A stretch of DNA of 64,000 nucleotides from Ypsolopha sequella (GCA_934047225.1 OW204000.1:14464001-14528000), one strand, 5' to 3'; positions 23,701 to 35,294 are shown, counted from the first letter of the stretch. Made by a program: numbers and translations. The notes: generated by a model from the sequence alone, not told the origin.

Positions 23701-25508
23701 GAGTGAGTGAAAGCCTATATTTGGGGCTGCGACCCGACGAGCGGACGTCTGTACAAACAGTGGTACCTCCCAACTAGGCAAACTGTTCGCGGATATCGGC
23801 AAACATTTACTTTTGCAATGTTCACAATATTTGGTAACTGAATTAAATATACGTCTGTTCCACAGAAAACCTGTCTGGTAAGTTACTTGTTAACTTGTCT
23901 TATTTTGATTGACATATTTTGACATTACATTAGGATCTTTAGAATTTTATTTTTTTTTTATTAAATTAAATCTTAAATTAACGCAATTAAAAATGAGAGT
24001 ACCTAATGAAATCTTACTGATAATGATAAAATCTGGAAATTTGTATGTTTTCATTGGTAGTTATAATAATCAATTGTCAATTTAGCGAAGCAAACACGTA
24101 TTAAGACATGGATTACGATAACGGGAGGAGCTCATATTTACTCGACAATCAAAATGTTAACAAGTGTGGTGTGTAGAATATTATTTTTGTATCGCTGAGT
24201 CATTGCTTGAGATTGCCAAAAAAACTTGAGTAGCGATGATTGCCGAGCGAGAGACCCGTCAATGTTGCCAGTACTACAGAGAAAAACCCGCGACGCCGTG
24301 AATTTCTCTACTTATATGAAACACATAAAAACAAAACCTATAAGCTTGATAAGCACAACCTTCAAGTCGTTCATGATTGCAGATGATCTGTGTCGGTACA
24401 AATATCAACAGAAACTTTAGTGAAATAACGTTCATAAAATCAGCGCACACGTACGTCGTCGCTGCGGATCTCCAGATAGCGCAAAATAGGAGAAAATAAT
24501 ACTTTACACATGGACGCGATGGACGGGAAATTCCATAAATAATTTTTCTACGCAATTTTTTCCTTGTATTTTAGTGCAAAAACATACAAATACCGTTTAA
24601 GAGAAATTTAAGAGAAATAACTTTTTCAATATAGTCATTTTCGGATGACGCTGGGAAGACCATAATAAAGAAATAATTTGATTTGTAAAACGGAGGCAAG
24701 CTTTAAAAGAAACATTTTGCTAAACAACTAAAAATATGTTTAAAAGGTGGAAATATCATAAGCGTACGAATTTTCAAAAAGAAACTGGTAACATTGTATG
24801 TACTTTGAAATGTGTAAATAAATAATAGATCTCCAAAGCAAGGCAGAGAGAGCCCAATAACGAGATCACGTACTGCTCTGCTCCGATAATTTGGCCTTAA
24901 GGGGGGGGGGGGGGGGGGTATTTATTTAGAATGAAGGAAGGAATACGAACTTTTGTGGGGTTCAAAATACATAGATGTAAATGAAGAGTACAGGGGAAGA
25001 ACAAGGAATGTCACAACGTAAGGAAGGGCTAGAATAAATGTATAAATAACTTTAATAGATCTTTTATTTTCGGGCTAAAATAAATGTGGGGATAATTTGA
25101 ATATGTTTTTTTTTATTATTTACTTTTAATATTGCGTTACAAATATTTAGCGTTGAAAATTTTGGGAGTCAAATTTATACTGGAGACCCGGTAATTGATG
25201 AAAACAAGGACAATAGATTCCTTTTGTGAAAAAGTTGTTATTCCAATGCAGGCCATATTCTATATGCTCGACAGTCTGAAGAGTAATTCTATACAGACTA
25301 CATTAAAAAAAAGAGTTTCGTTGGTCAGAGAAATTATTATTCATTGAAATAATATCTTCAATAAATGTGTTTTGATTATACGAAAAGAGTGTGGTTATAA
25401 ATAAAAAGCACCCTCTAAACTATTTTACGACATTTACCGCAACATGCCGCCAATCCCAGGTTAGAACTGAAAACCATCATTTGAGCGATATAGACTAGGA
25501 GCGTACTG
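23701..25508. other. No gene recognised; 18-G run at 24901-24918
   Basis: AT-rich DNA with short open frames only. An uninterrupted run of 18 G residues at 24901-24918 could form G-quadruplexes and is also a place where assembly length may be wrong. Confidence 0.5.
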
Positions 25509-25997
25509 TCGGTAACCCTATGAATCGAGTAATAAGATGGGACCAGTTTGTAGTTGTGTAGAAAAAAAACTACATCAAAATAAATAGGGTTAGCTTGGCG
25601 CAATCTAGAGCATTTTGTTTTTGCCAACTACACAAAATGCTCCTGGTTGCGCCTAGCCAACCCTGTTTATTTTGATGTAGATTTTTTCTACCTAACTACA
25701 AATTGGTCACATCTAGCTGAAAAAAATGCTAAATCGTTTTTTTTTTTTTTCAAATAAATCTATCTTCAATAAAATCGGCTCACTCGCGTTAGTTCCAAAA
25801 ACATAGGACGCGGAAAAAATATTTTAAGCACCTTTTGATACGCTCTATTGAACATAATAGAGCCCTTGTTACTTATTTAGGTTATTTTTTTATCAGAAAA
25901 ATTCAATTGTTTTTTCTGGCTGTACAAAATGCCAGATTGCGCCCAGCCAACCCTGTTTTTTTTACATATCTCCGAATCGGTCACATAGGGTTACCTA
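25509..25997. mobile_element. MITE with GGTAACCCTATG TIR and internal triplicated arms
   Basis: The ends GTCGGTAACCCTATG and CATAGGGTTACCTAC are inverted. Inside, a ~75-bp arm ('ACATCAAAATAAATAGGGTT') folds back onto 25630-25700, and a third partial arm lies at 25920-25975 ('AATGCCAGATTGCGCCCAGC'). Confidence 0.65.
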
Positions 25998-26550
25998 CTG
26001 TACGCCCATAGTCTAATACACACACAATGTTTTCTTGTACACGTTCTAACCCCCCGATGTGCTTTTATTGCCCATCGAGTCTCTGAAAGACCTCCTACTT
26101 CGTATCATCCGTCCAACGCTACTTACCATCGGGAAAAGTTTCGCTGACCCACTTCACGCTCTTATTAGTACTACACTAAAGGAAAGAAATAGGTCTGCGT
26201 GATTTTCCTTTATAGTACCTACTTCGGACCGCATCGAAGTATCGACGCCAGTACGTTTTTGATGACGACATCAAATTTTCATTAAGTAGCTTTCGTTTCG
26301 TGCGAGTTCCTGCTTTCTTTTGTCAAGTTGGCCTACTTACAAATATTAATTAATATTTTTTTAAGATTATACAGATTACATCAGATATTTAAGAACTGAA
26401 GACGAAGATATTGAAATTCCATGTGTAATACAATTTGAACTTTACACATTGACTTTTACTTTAAATTAGTAGTTCAAATATTATTAGAGTGCAATACAAA
26501 CTAGAAAAGATCAATCAGAAACAAACCCAAAGACAAGAATATGAAAAAAA

Positions 26551-26622
26551 TCCCCGGGCCAGGATTCGAACCTGCGACCTCTTGTTATCAAGACAAGCAC
26601 GCTACCAATTGCGCCACCGAGG
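26551..26622 (-). tRNA. tRNA-like gene, formal anticodon UGA
   Basis: On the minus strand 72 nt fold as a cloverleaf: acceptor CCTCGGT/CCCGGGG with one mismatch, D stem CGC/GCG, anticodon stem CTTGT/ACAAG with loop CTTGATA, a 5-nt variable loop and T stem GCAGG/CCTGG with one mismatch. The A box TGGCGCAATTGG and the B box GGTTCGAATCC fit pol III promoters. Seven T residues (26544-26550 in reverse) follow the discriminator A and would terminate pol III. The loop gives UGA (Ser), but a serine tRNA should have a long variable arm, and this one does not. It may be a tRNA pseudogene, an aberrant tRNA or a SINE head. Confidence 0.5.
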
Positions 26623-26645
26623 TTCCTACCCAGACCGGTGAATCC

Positions 26646-26997
26646 CACTAATATTATAAATGCGAAAGTTTGGATGGATGTTTGTTACTCCATCACGCCG
26701 AAACTACTGAAACGATTAGGCTGAAACTTTAAAAAAATGTAGTTCTAGACCTGGAATAGGACATAGGCTACTTTTTATCCCATAAATCAGTTCCCATTGG
26801 AAGGCAATGGGATGTCAAGTCCCTATAGAAAAGTGATGTACTGTTACTCCTTCACGCCGTTGAATATTAGTAGGATGGGATAGTGAGGATGGGATGCCGG
26901 ATGGGATGGGTTAGTGACATTAGTGGGATGGGATGGGGTTCGATACGACTATACAAAAACTTAATCAACGCGGGCGAAGCCGCAGGCAAAAGCTAGT
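26646..26997 (+). mobile_element. Interspersed repeat, ATTATAAATGCGAAAG start, GGCAAAAGCTAGT end
   Basis: It begins 'ACTAATATTATAAATGCGAA' and ends 'AACGCGGGCGAAGCCGCAGG' plus CAAAAGCTAGT. This is an almost complete copy of a very common lepidopteran non-coding repeat. Inside is a (GATGGGAT)n expansion at 26870-26940. Confidence 0.7.
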
Positions 26998-27785
26998 TCT
27001 TCCATCATACTTGTCCACTGTTATTTTTACTTCTGCCTGATATACTAGCACTTCATATATTGCACTCTAATATATTTAGTTTTATTTTTTGTTTAATTAA
27101 AACATTGTATAAAAGTTATTTTGGAAATATATTGCGGCCCACTTTGGGGCTGGCATCAGTCGAATTAAGAATTAAAAACAGTAAATGACATAAAACTTAT
27201 ACATAAAAATAAATGCTCTATGTACCAATATATATATATATATATATTTCTGATAATATTTAGAGTATTCATAGCGATGGATTTCGCAAAATAAACATAA
27301 TCTTAGTAGTTCAAACTTTGAAATTTTGCTGAAAACTCACTCACTTCATGCAGTATCACAATTCGCCTCAATTTATACCTCACTTCAACTCCCACCTTTT
27401 AACAACCCCGCTTTTACACCCGTGAAATGTTCAATAAACCGTGGTAATACCCTTAATAAAATATCTTCAATAAAACCGTAATGCTGAATAAAATGAAATT
27501 GAGATATTTTAATATGATATTAAAGAAAATATGGACCGAATCGAGGGACAAAGGAGGAAGCTCCACAAACAACTTGACAATAAAGAAAATAATATTTCCT
27601 TGCTCATACATTACCTAAGGAATATAACGGTGAATAAAATTGTTCATAATACATTTGCGTCTACATACTTATAAAATGTACAAGCTTCCGCTTTGTATAA
27701 AATCATTTGAGTAATGGAAATCTGTTTTATGTTTATGTTAATTTTATATTCGAAAAAAAAACCTGTTTAAATTACAAAGCCTTGA
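26998..27785. other. No gene recognised
   Basis: AT-rich DNA with a (TA)n run at 27231-27247. A block 'CCCACTTTGGGGCTGGCATC' at 27138 recurs in reverse near 53040-53070 and marks a minor repeat. Confidence 0.4.
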
Positions 27786-28121
27786 ACTGACAGGCTAAAG
27801 CCTGATTTAAGTTCCAGGAAGGATAAATTGTTTTTTCGACAAACCTGGTTGCATAACTCGTGTCAATTATATACATGCACCGCTACTTCAGATATAATAT
27901 CTCCAACAAATTTCAACCTTAATGAACCATACTTTGAGGCTTTTTCAGTAACTGTACCAAGCTCCAGATCATTTTTAAAAAAATATGAGTGCATTAACCC
28001 GACAGACTTAATTTTTGTAAGTTCCGATTCTCTGCAACTTCAACATGAAGCGGAATCTGATCATGATTGGCTTCAAACCAGTGAACCAGCCGTGGAAACA
28101 AAGAGAAAGTGCAAAGCATAA
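27786..28121 (+). CDS. Unrecognised open frame, possible terminal exon
   Basis: A frame open for 112 codons runs from 27786 to TAA at 28119-28121 and has no in-frame ATG, so it could only be an exon or a gene remnant. Its C-terminal half (from NLNEPYFEAFSVTV to KRKCKA) is polar and less low-complexity than chance frames nearby. AATAAA motifs around 28327-28340 could end a transcript. A TGACAG at 27788-27793 is a possible but poor acceptor. I recognise no family. It may equally be a degraded transposon gene or chance. Confidence 0.2.
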   Translation, partial: TDRLKPDLSSRKDKLFFRQTWLHNSCQLYTCTATSDIISPTNFNLNEPYFEAFSVTVPSSRSFLKKYECINPTDLIFVSSDSLQLQHEAESDHDWLQTSEPAVETKRKCKA

Positions 28122-29500
28122 GATGTCAGGGGTAATGTTAGAAGAATAGGTAAATCTAGGTTTACCTGGGTAATACTTAGAATTATTGAAGCTTTCTTGG
28201 TAAAGTCTAAAAATTTGGACAACGCGTGTTGTTTAAGACGGTTGTTGTTGGTAAGTTGGATTGTTAAATTTCTATGCCAAAAAATGTGTTATTTTTTGTC
28301 GTGTGTATTAAATACTGTGGAAGTGAAATAAAGTAAATAAAGTATTGTATACTTAATCTAAAAATATATCGGCGTAAAACTTAAAAAGCTATTTGCACAG
28401 ATTTTGGTAGCTCTTGAAGTATTTATCGCAGTAATACACAAAATGTTCAGATATAGCCACCTCTTTCGTAAGACTGCATACCCGATATATGTAATAGGAA
28501 GAAACAAAGAAATGATAACCGTGAAAAATTCATAAGAAAAGAAAAACGTGCCTTGTAAAGGCTATGAATATGTTTGTCACGAACATATTCCCAATTTCCC
28601 CAGGGCTGTCATTATTTGTAAAAATGAATTTTCTTCTCCTACGTATAACCGTGTATAAGTGATATAATTTGTAGAAGACATCTACAAAACATCAACTTGA
28701 GAAAAGAAAATAAACACATCACGTACTTGAAAATTAAATATTGTTACTAACCCAAGACAATTATTAATTACACTTTATAAATAAACATACTTCCAATGTT
28801 CTTTTAATTATAATACTTTTAAAAAAGCATGAATTTCACGAATAAAGGGATTCAGTTTCCGTATTTCAAAACCGATTGAAACGAAACCAACACACACAGA
28901 TACTAACAAGAAAAAAGCATCTTTATTACAGTGAAAAACTATAATTAATGTCCGAATGTAGTCGGTATTTCAAAATAACTGAATTTTTGCGTGCGCGACA
29001 TATGATTAGAGCAGGATAGACAGTTAAAAAACAAAAGCGTTAGAGCAGGACTGAATTTTTGCATTGTGCAGCCCCTTAAGAGATTTTATTGTGATCCCAA
29101 ATTATTTTTATTTGAAATAATTTGATACCTTACATCGTGAAAATGTATATAATTTTGAAAGTCATTGCTAATCAGCTTAGATTTTTTGAGTTCATATCGT
29201 AAATAATAAATACATAACCTTGTTTCATTCAGGTGAGAAGGTAGGCAGGCACTTACAGTGATTATAACTTATTGTCTGTACTTAGCAGATAATGACTACT
29301 ATAATAAGTAGAAAATGTTTCAAGAAATCATTTGCATGCAACAATGGATGCTGTACCTATACAGTCATACCCCATTATCTAGTGCGATAGCGTGAAACTT
29401 ACAAACAACATTAGCACCTCCTTGAAATAAAATCTCAGTTGGCCTTGATCATATTATGTGATAGTTATATTTCAGGGATCTTGAATTATTATAAAAAAAA
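28122..29500. other. No gene recognised
   Basis: AT-rich DNA without recognised repeats or RNA genes beyond the possible poly(A) motifs near 28330. Confidence 0.4.
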
Positions 29501-30062
29501 CCGGCCAAGTGCGAGTCAGACTCGCGTACCTAGGGTTCCGTATTGGGGATGATAAATTTAATTTTGTAATTTTTTTTCGTGAATTTCTCAACCGCTTTAT
29601 TTTTCCTGTAATCTTTAAGTAAATACATATTACCATGATTTTTTTCATATTTTTTGATCCACCAGTTATGGAGATAAGGGGGGGGGGAGACATACAATGT
29701 ATGACATACATATTTTTGGCGCTATTTAAAGATTTCTCGAAACCACTGCCAGTAAATATAGTAAAAGTATATATTTTTACAATCAACTTTTTAATAACTA
29801 CAATTTGATACCCATATTGTATTTTTAGTCTAATATTTTTTTATTTTTCTCACTTTTGTTTTGGAAATATTATGAAAAATTTCAATTTTTCATACTTTTT
29901 TACGTTGTTATATGTGAGCAAATTTATGCTATTTTCGTGCCAAATTTCATGTATCTTTAACGGTGCAAAAGTTATGAGGCTGTGACATACGGACGGACGG
30001 ACGGACAACGGAGTCTCACCATAAGGTTCCTTTTGTAACTTTTAAGTACTACGGAACCCTAA
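29501..30062 (-). mobile_element. AGGGTTCCGTA-family repeat, reverse
   Basis: It begins 'ACCGGCCAAGTGCGAGTCAG', contains 'CGGACGGACGGACAACGGAG' and ends 'ACTACGGAACCCTAAAAA'. It is close in layout to 1682-2236 and in opposite orientation. Confidence 0.75.
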
Positions 30063-30159
30063 AAAGGGAGCTAGCTCTATATACTAGGTTTGCTCTATAA
30101 CATAATTTATGAGGTGCATAAAAAGACGATATATACATTATATATCAGTATATGTATAT

Positions 30160-30204
30160 GCAGTATATGTATTTATATATAAATTATATAAATACATATA
30201 CTGC
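30160..30204. repeat. Perfect AT-rich palindrome
   Basis: GCAGTATATGTATTTATATA at 30160-30179 is exactly complementary to the sequence ending at 30204, with a 5-nt spacer. It could form a hairpin; it is likely microsatellite-derived. Confidence 0.8.
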
Positions 30205-32245
30205 AGTTAAAATACATACTCGTAGATAATTTATATAATATATTTGACATTGATAGCAACCGAACACTAGACATCTTATAGATATATCAGAATTATGAAT
30301 CTAATGAATTGTGTTGAGCATATTTCGTCTAATAACTCCATCACGAGCGGCCACTGTATCTTCGATCATCTACACATAGCCAATCATGTTTTTTATAAAA
30401 TACTCCGTATGTTGCTGAAACCTTGAAAATGAATCGTGCACGTAATCTTGCCTGATTATAAATTTGCTATTTTAATTGCAAAAATACATAATATACTGTT
30501 TTAGATGTACCGTTTATCTAGGTGTTGCAAAATTACTTATTTATTATGTAGCATGAAATTATCTAAAAACGAGTATAATAGCAGCATATAAATATTGATA
30601 GAAGTTTTAATAAAACTTTTTCACGAATGCATTAGTACATACAATCAAAAAGTAAAAATAACTTGTTATTTACAAATTTGTTTATGGTGGTAACTAATAA
30701 AATATCGATAACATACCTAAGTACATACTCGTAGCTAAAACAATATCTACGTATTTTATCTGTGAATAAAGTACTAATAGCCCCAATTATTTCAGAAAAT
30801 GTAGCATTATGCCGGTACAGAATAGGTCGAAACCCTTTGTTCCTTGAGAGGGCTCACAAACTCAAAGAACTTTGTGAGGCCCCAGCCCTTACTTTGATAA
30901 AAATGAATGTACCTAGCTAAATATCTATTACTGTAAGAAATTTGGACGTAAACATAACAGCCAAATATAATGTAATTATCATACACTATAAAGTTATCAC
31001 GCATAGAAGTTCCTCCTAAACACTTTTGACATCTACACTATAATAAGTATGAGGTAAAAGTTTGCTTGTTTGTTTGTATGTAAAGTGTATTTCTAGTGCA
31101 GATGGAAAATCGGTCAACGACCTTTGCACATTTTGTACTGGACCCCGTATCACGAAACGCAGTAATTTGCGTCAAGCGATAATATGGCGAGATTGACGAA
31201 TCGTTTTCTTTGACGCGTACAGTTTTTCCACCTGCCCTAGAGACTTAAGAGGGTAATCTCTGAAAGTAATGAGATGCGATGGGATGTCATTAAAAAATGT
31301 ACCTGAAACAGCTCAATATTTACACCAATATTTTAAAATGTCGGCATCTCTTTCACATTTCATTGTTGATAATTATGGACTGGAATATTATTTATCTAAA
31401 ACAATAATAAAAATAATTAAGTACAGCGTCTAACCTGATTTTCATGATTTTTTTTAAGAGAAAATCGCGTTTTTTTTTTTTCGTTGAAAGATAAAGAAAA
31501 AATGGTTCACTTTTGCATTAGTTAGTAAAAATTTCAAAAACCTATCATTATCAATTCTACTTTTAACTACCTGCTAAGGGGCATTCTGTATAAAGGACGT
31601 ATTAAAAATTTTTCACTTTTGTTACAGGTAATTGTGTGTTTTATGATGCTATTTGAACGACAAAATATTAGTAAACATATATACCTATATATGTACATGA
31701 GTGAAAGATGTGTGTCCTTGTTATATGTTTATTCTTATTTTCTTGAGTTTTGCTATGCAGGAGTAGCATATTTCGAAATAAATATGGCTTTGGTTTATTT
31801 ATATATTATAATAATAGTTTGGCAATGACCTAAAATAGACAAAAATGCTACATACCGATTCACTTACAAAATGAGTTCATTAACAATTGAGTAATTTGTA
31901 TTCATTGGTGTCGATTCCGTGTAACACGTTTTTTAACTTATTTGACAGGACTAAACTTAATTTAAGCATTCTGTCTTTCTTTCCGTATCGTAAAGACAAA
32001 GACAGGACGCTCAAAATAAGGTTAGTCATGTCAAATTAGTTAAGTTGTGTTGTGCCGAATCGATACCATTAACTTGTTATTACTCGTACATATCGTGTTA
32101 CGTAAAACTGCCCAATAAGAAAACCAACAAAATTAAATGTTTTCTAAGGATCTTGATAACGAACAGTAATGACGTCGTTATACCCATTTCATCGCAGTTA
32201 CTTATGTTTATGAAAAGAGTAATAAATGTATATCCTTCGACATGG
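30205..32245. other. No gene recognised
   Basis: AT-rich DNA with only short open frames (30807-31004, 31619-31828, 32045-32320), none with recognisable features. Confidence 0.4.
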
Positions 32246-32432
32246 ACAAAGGTGGTAGAGCTAATGCCGGGCTCGACTGTGGTGGTACCACCATCTTACT
32301 TGGAGACCCCCTCGAAGTAATTCGGGGGAGAGTAAGAGGACAGCTCACAGGCAAAAAACCAGGAGGCCCACCATGCCTGGGACCGATGGATGGCGGTATA
32401 TAGTATAGACTGGTGACGGGCAGCGGCGTCAC

Positions 32433-33820
32433 ATCAAAAAAAAAAAAAAAAAATGTTTTTATTTCATAACTTAAATCTTATCATAATACAGGGTTGAGGC
32501 CTCCTATTAAGTATAAAAATACCTGTACCAGGAAGTCTCGCTCTCCGATAACAAAAATTTTCATTAATTTGTCATGAAAATAAACTAAATAAAATAAATT
32601 TAGGCAAAAAAAAAACTTAAAGAAAAAAGTAAATCATATAATATCTAGAGAGGATGTGTTTGTGTGTGAATGTGTGAGAGAGGGTGTGTATGTGTGTATT
32701 TGTGTGTGAGTGTGCGTGACAAGATGTGTATTTTTAGGTCATATACTGCAATATTTCTTCTGTACTTTCATAGTTGAGTGTCTTGATCCAGGTATTAATT
32801 AGATTTTTTGTTTCATAAAATGTTTTAGGGTATATATGTAGTATTTTATTTACTTGATTATATAAATGGGAGGACTGGGCAGCAAACTGTTGCCCAGCAA
32901 ACACAGTATTGGTTTTACGAGCAGGAGCCACCGCGTGCTGTCGTCTCTTGTTAAGAATAGTGTGGTCATATTTTAGGCATTTATGCAGTCTCATAACTGT
33001 ATGTAAGATATATAACTTTCTCACTGTTAATACATTACTAATTGTATACAGGGTGTCAGTGGGGAATCTATAAGGTTTAAAATACATCGCTTTGATAAGA
33101 TAACGTTGCGCCCTTTCCACATCTATAAATTTAGTTTTAAAAGCCCCACCCCATATTGGAATACAATAAGTTATAATAGCTTGAGCCAGAGCAATATATA
33201 TTCTATTCAGTAGGGTAGCTGCAACTACATGTCTTAATGTTTTAAATATCCAAGTTAGTTTCCTGATCCTATTACCTACCAATTCAATATGTGGGTACCA
33301 TGATAGACGCTGGTCTATTATGACTCCCAGGTACTTTGTGCTAGTTACTTTCTCAATACTGCGACACGCACAATCATCATTTGTAGGAGTTCTACATTTA
33401 TGCACTTTAATGTTAAAGTCTTTATCCGGCTGTGAGTTGTTATAAATTGAGTAACATATGTAGTTGGTCTTAGTAGTGTTTAACGTTAAGAGATTTGTAT
33501 CTAGCCAGTCAGCCACCCTAGCCAGTCCCAATTCAGTTGTCAATTGAACATCCCTCCATGATGATCCAGAGAATACTAGTGCTGTGTCGTCAGCGTAAGA
33601 GAACACTTGGCCGCTTTCAAGTGTTAAATTGCACAATTCGTTGATGTATACTAAGAACAAAGTAGGTCCCAAAACGCTACCCTGTGGGACACCATATAAA
33701 ATATCCGATTTATCACTAATGCATTCCCCTATTTTCACTTTTTGTGTCCTATTTTTAAGATAGTCCTTAAGAAGTTCCAGAGGAGTACCTCTTATGCCAA
33801 TCCATTCCAGCGAGCGAGTC
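32433..33820 (-). mobile_element. 5'-truncated non-LTR retrotransposon
   Basis: On the minus strand it consists of the reverse transcriptase ORF, a ~300-bp 3' UTR with (AC)n-rich sequence at 32645-32720, and the end 'GTTATGAAATAAAAACA'. After that comes a run of 19 T residues, not A residues, before the flank. The 5' half, including endonuclease and the first RT motifs, is missing. Confidence 0.8.
32734..33819 (-). CDS. LINE reverse transcriptase, C-terminal part
   Basis: About 361 codons are open from the insertion junction to the stop at 32734; there is no true start codon because the element is 5'-truncated. The palm-domain motifs GVPQGSVLGP (about residues 44-53) and SYADDTALVF (75-84, catalytic YADD) are intact. 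A thumb region with KYLGVIIDQRLSW and a C-terminal region with LNRIYIALAQAIITYCIPIW follow. These motifs identify a Jockey/CR1-type non-LTR reverse transcriptase, which in complete elements copies the element's RNA at a nicked genomic target. Endonuclease and upstream RT blocks are absent, so this copy cannot move by itself. No stop or frameshift interrupts it, which suggests a recent insertion. Confidence 0.9.
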   Translation of the reverse strand, partial: TRSLEWIGIRGTPLELLKDYLKNRTQKVKIGECISDKSDILYGVPQGSVLGPTLFLVYINELCNLTLESGQVFSYADDTALVFSGSSWRDVQLTTELGLARVADWLDTNLLTLNTTKTNYICYSIYNNSQPDKDFNIKVHKCRTPTNDDCACRSIEKVTSTKYLGVIIDQRLSWYPHIELVGNRIRKLTWIFKTLRHVVAATLLNRIYIALAQAIITYCIPIWGGAFKTKFIDVERAQRYLIKAMYFKPYRFPTDTLYTISNVLTVRKLYILHTVMRLHKCLKYDHTILNKRRQHAVAPARKTNTVFAGQQFAAQSSHLYNQVNKILHIYPKTFYETKNLINTWIKTLNYESTEEILQYMT

Positions 33821-34204
33821 ACTTGAGCGAGGGTTCCGGCACCGCGCTCACCAACGCGCCTGCCCAGCGCTTGGGCAATTCTTCCAGGATGACCGCCGGA
33901 AGTGGCAAAGTCCTGGAAAGGTTTATGTCCAGCAGTGGACGAACTAGGCTGATGGATGGATGAATGGGTCCTTCGACATATACATATCGCTGATATTACT
34001 TATAATTTCAATGTCAAATTTATAAGTTAAGATTTTACTTATGCTTATTTTTTAATTATATAGATATGACTAATATAGGCATCCACTGAAAAACAGCGCC
34101 ATGGCGCAAGTCATGCTCATGCATGACAAATCCTGAGTGGAGACTTATTTGGTATTTTTATTAGTTCTGTGTAAAATTGTTAAAATACCAAATAAAGCTA
34201 TTAT

Positions 34205-34690
34205 ATTCTATTATAGCAAACTAGCCTTTCGCCCGCGGCTCCACCCGCGTTTATTCGATCACTGCCCCCGTTTTCGGCTTGGGCGTTATTTTATCAACAC
34301 TTACATAGCCTATAAGTTGACCAGGGTTACTACAATAATAAAAAGATTTATAAATTGCACGTAAAAAAAACAATAACTAACAGCAACTACACTAATATTT
34401 TGAAAATACCTTTGTAAATGCTAGTTAAGCGAAACCGGTTAGGTATTACATAAACTATAAACATAGTGGACACTTACACACACATATGTATAAGTGTATT
34501 TAAACCACAATGATTCGTAAATTCCACCAAGTGCCAACAAACACGACCATCAACTCCATACAATAATAATAAAGAAAACCGCATCCAAAGCCGTTGAGTG
34601 GTTCTAGAGTTAAAACGGAACAGACAGACAGACAAACAAACGGACAAAAATCCTAAAAATGGTAACTTAGCTTCAGTACAATACTAATAG
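34205..34690 (-). mobile_element. Interspersed repeat, reverse copy
   Basis: It starts 'AAACTAGCCTTTCGCCCGCG' and ends near 'GACAGACAGACAAACAAACG', passing 'AGCCGTTGAGTGGTTCTAG'. Termini and internal wording match common lepidopteran repeats in reverse orientation. Non-coding. Confidence 0.6.
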
Positions 34691-34794
34691 GCGATTTAAT
34701 TTAAAATTAAGATATTGGGGTTCCGTACTCACCGGGAGCCGCGAATTGTCTACCATTTTAGCGACTTGTTTGTGTCGCCTTAATGTTGCTATTA

Positions 34795-35060
34795 TACAAG
34801 GTGACTTTTTGATCATCGTCCAAATTCATACTCGAGGCTTGATAAGTGATCAGTATCTTGGATCGGTAACAATTTTTGTAAAATTCGTATAATGGAATTT
34901 CGGCTTCCCATATAAATTCAGTTCCAGTCCCGAGTGAATCACTATGGGGAGTCGAAATTTCATTTTACGAATTTCACCAAAATTGTTACTGATGCATGAT
35001 ACTGATCACTTACCAAGCCACCAGTATGAATTTGGACGATGATCAAAAAGTCACCTTGTA
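34795..35060. mobile_element. TA-flanked foldback MITE, ACAAGGTGAC family
   Basis: The ends CAAGGTGACTTTTTGATCAT and the reverse complement at 35039-35058 are flanked by TA, as in Tc1/mariner-type targets. The arms span nearly the whole element. A full relative lies at 41318-41583. Confidence 0.8.
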
Positions 35061-35294
35061 TACAACAGTAAGGTGTAACCATATTTGAAGAGCTTATTCA
35101 GTCAATGGTATAGAACAACTTTTACTATGGAGCCAACAAAGAAATCTCAAAAAAAAAATCTGCCCTTCCATACATTTCAACAGTTAATTAAATTTTTCGA
35201 GATACAGGGTTTGTTACATAGTAAAAGTTGTCTTATACTATGGTCTGAACAAGATCTTCAAATTTGGTTACGCCTTTCTGTTACACGTTGTATA
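35059..35294. mobile_element. TA-flanked MITE, CAACGTGTAACAG family
   Basis: It abuts the previous element, sharing the central TA. The arms hold 'AACCATATTTGAAGAGCTTA' and, in reverse, 'GTTACACGTTGTATA'. Other copies are at 50403-50672 and 53155-53403. Confidence 0.75.

Larger units (their letters stand above)
32246..33962 (+). mobile_element. RTE-tailed non-autonomous retroelement, split by a LINE
   Basis: The parts 32246-32432 and 33821-33962 together align with the unbroken element at 52128-52492. They start 'GGTGGTAGAGCTAATGCCGG' and end 'ATGTCCAGCAGTGGACGAAC' plus (TGGATGGATGA). The LINE 32433-33820 lies between. GTCAC flanks the insert on both sides and is a likely short target duplication. 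Confidence 0.7.

Noticed and set aside
30807..31004. 65-codon minus-strand frame ending KEQRVSTYSVPA
   Set aside because: It has no start context, no splice sites and no family; it was tested as a possible downstream exon of the membrane protein gene and does not carry a suitable acceptor in phase 0.
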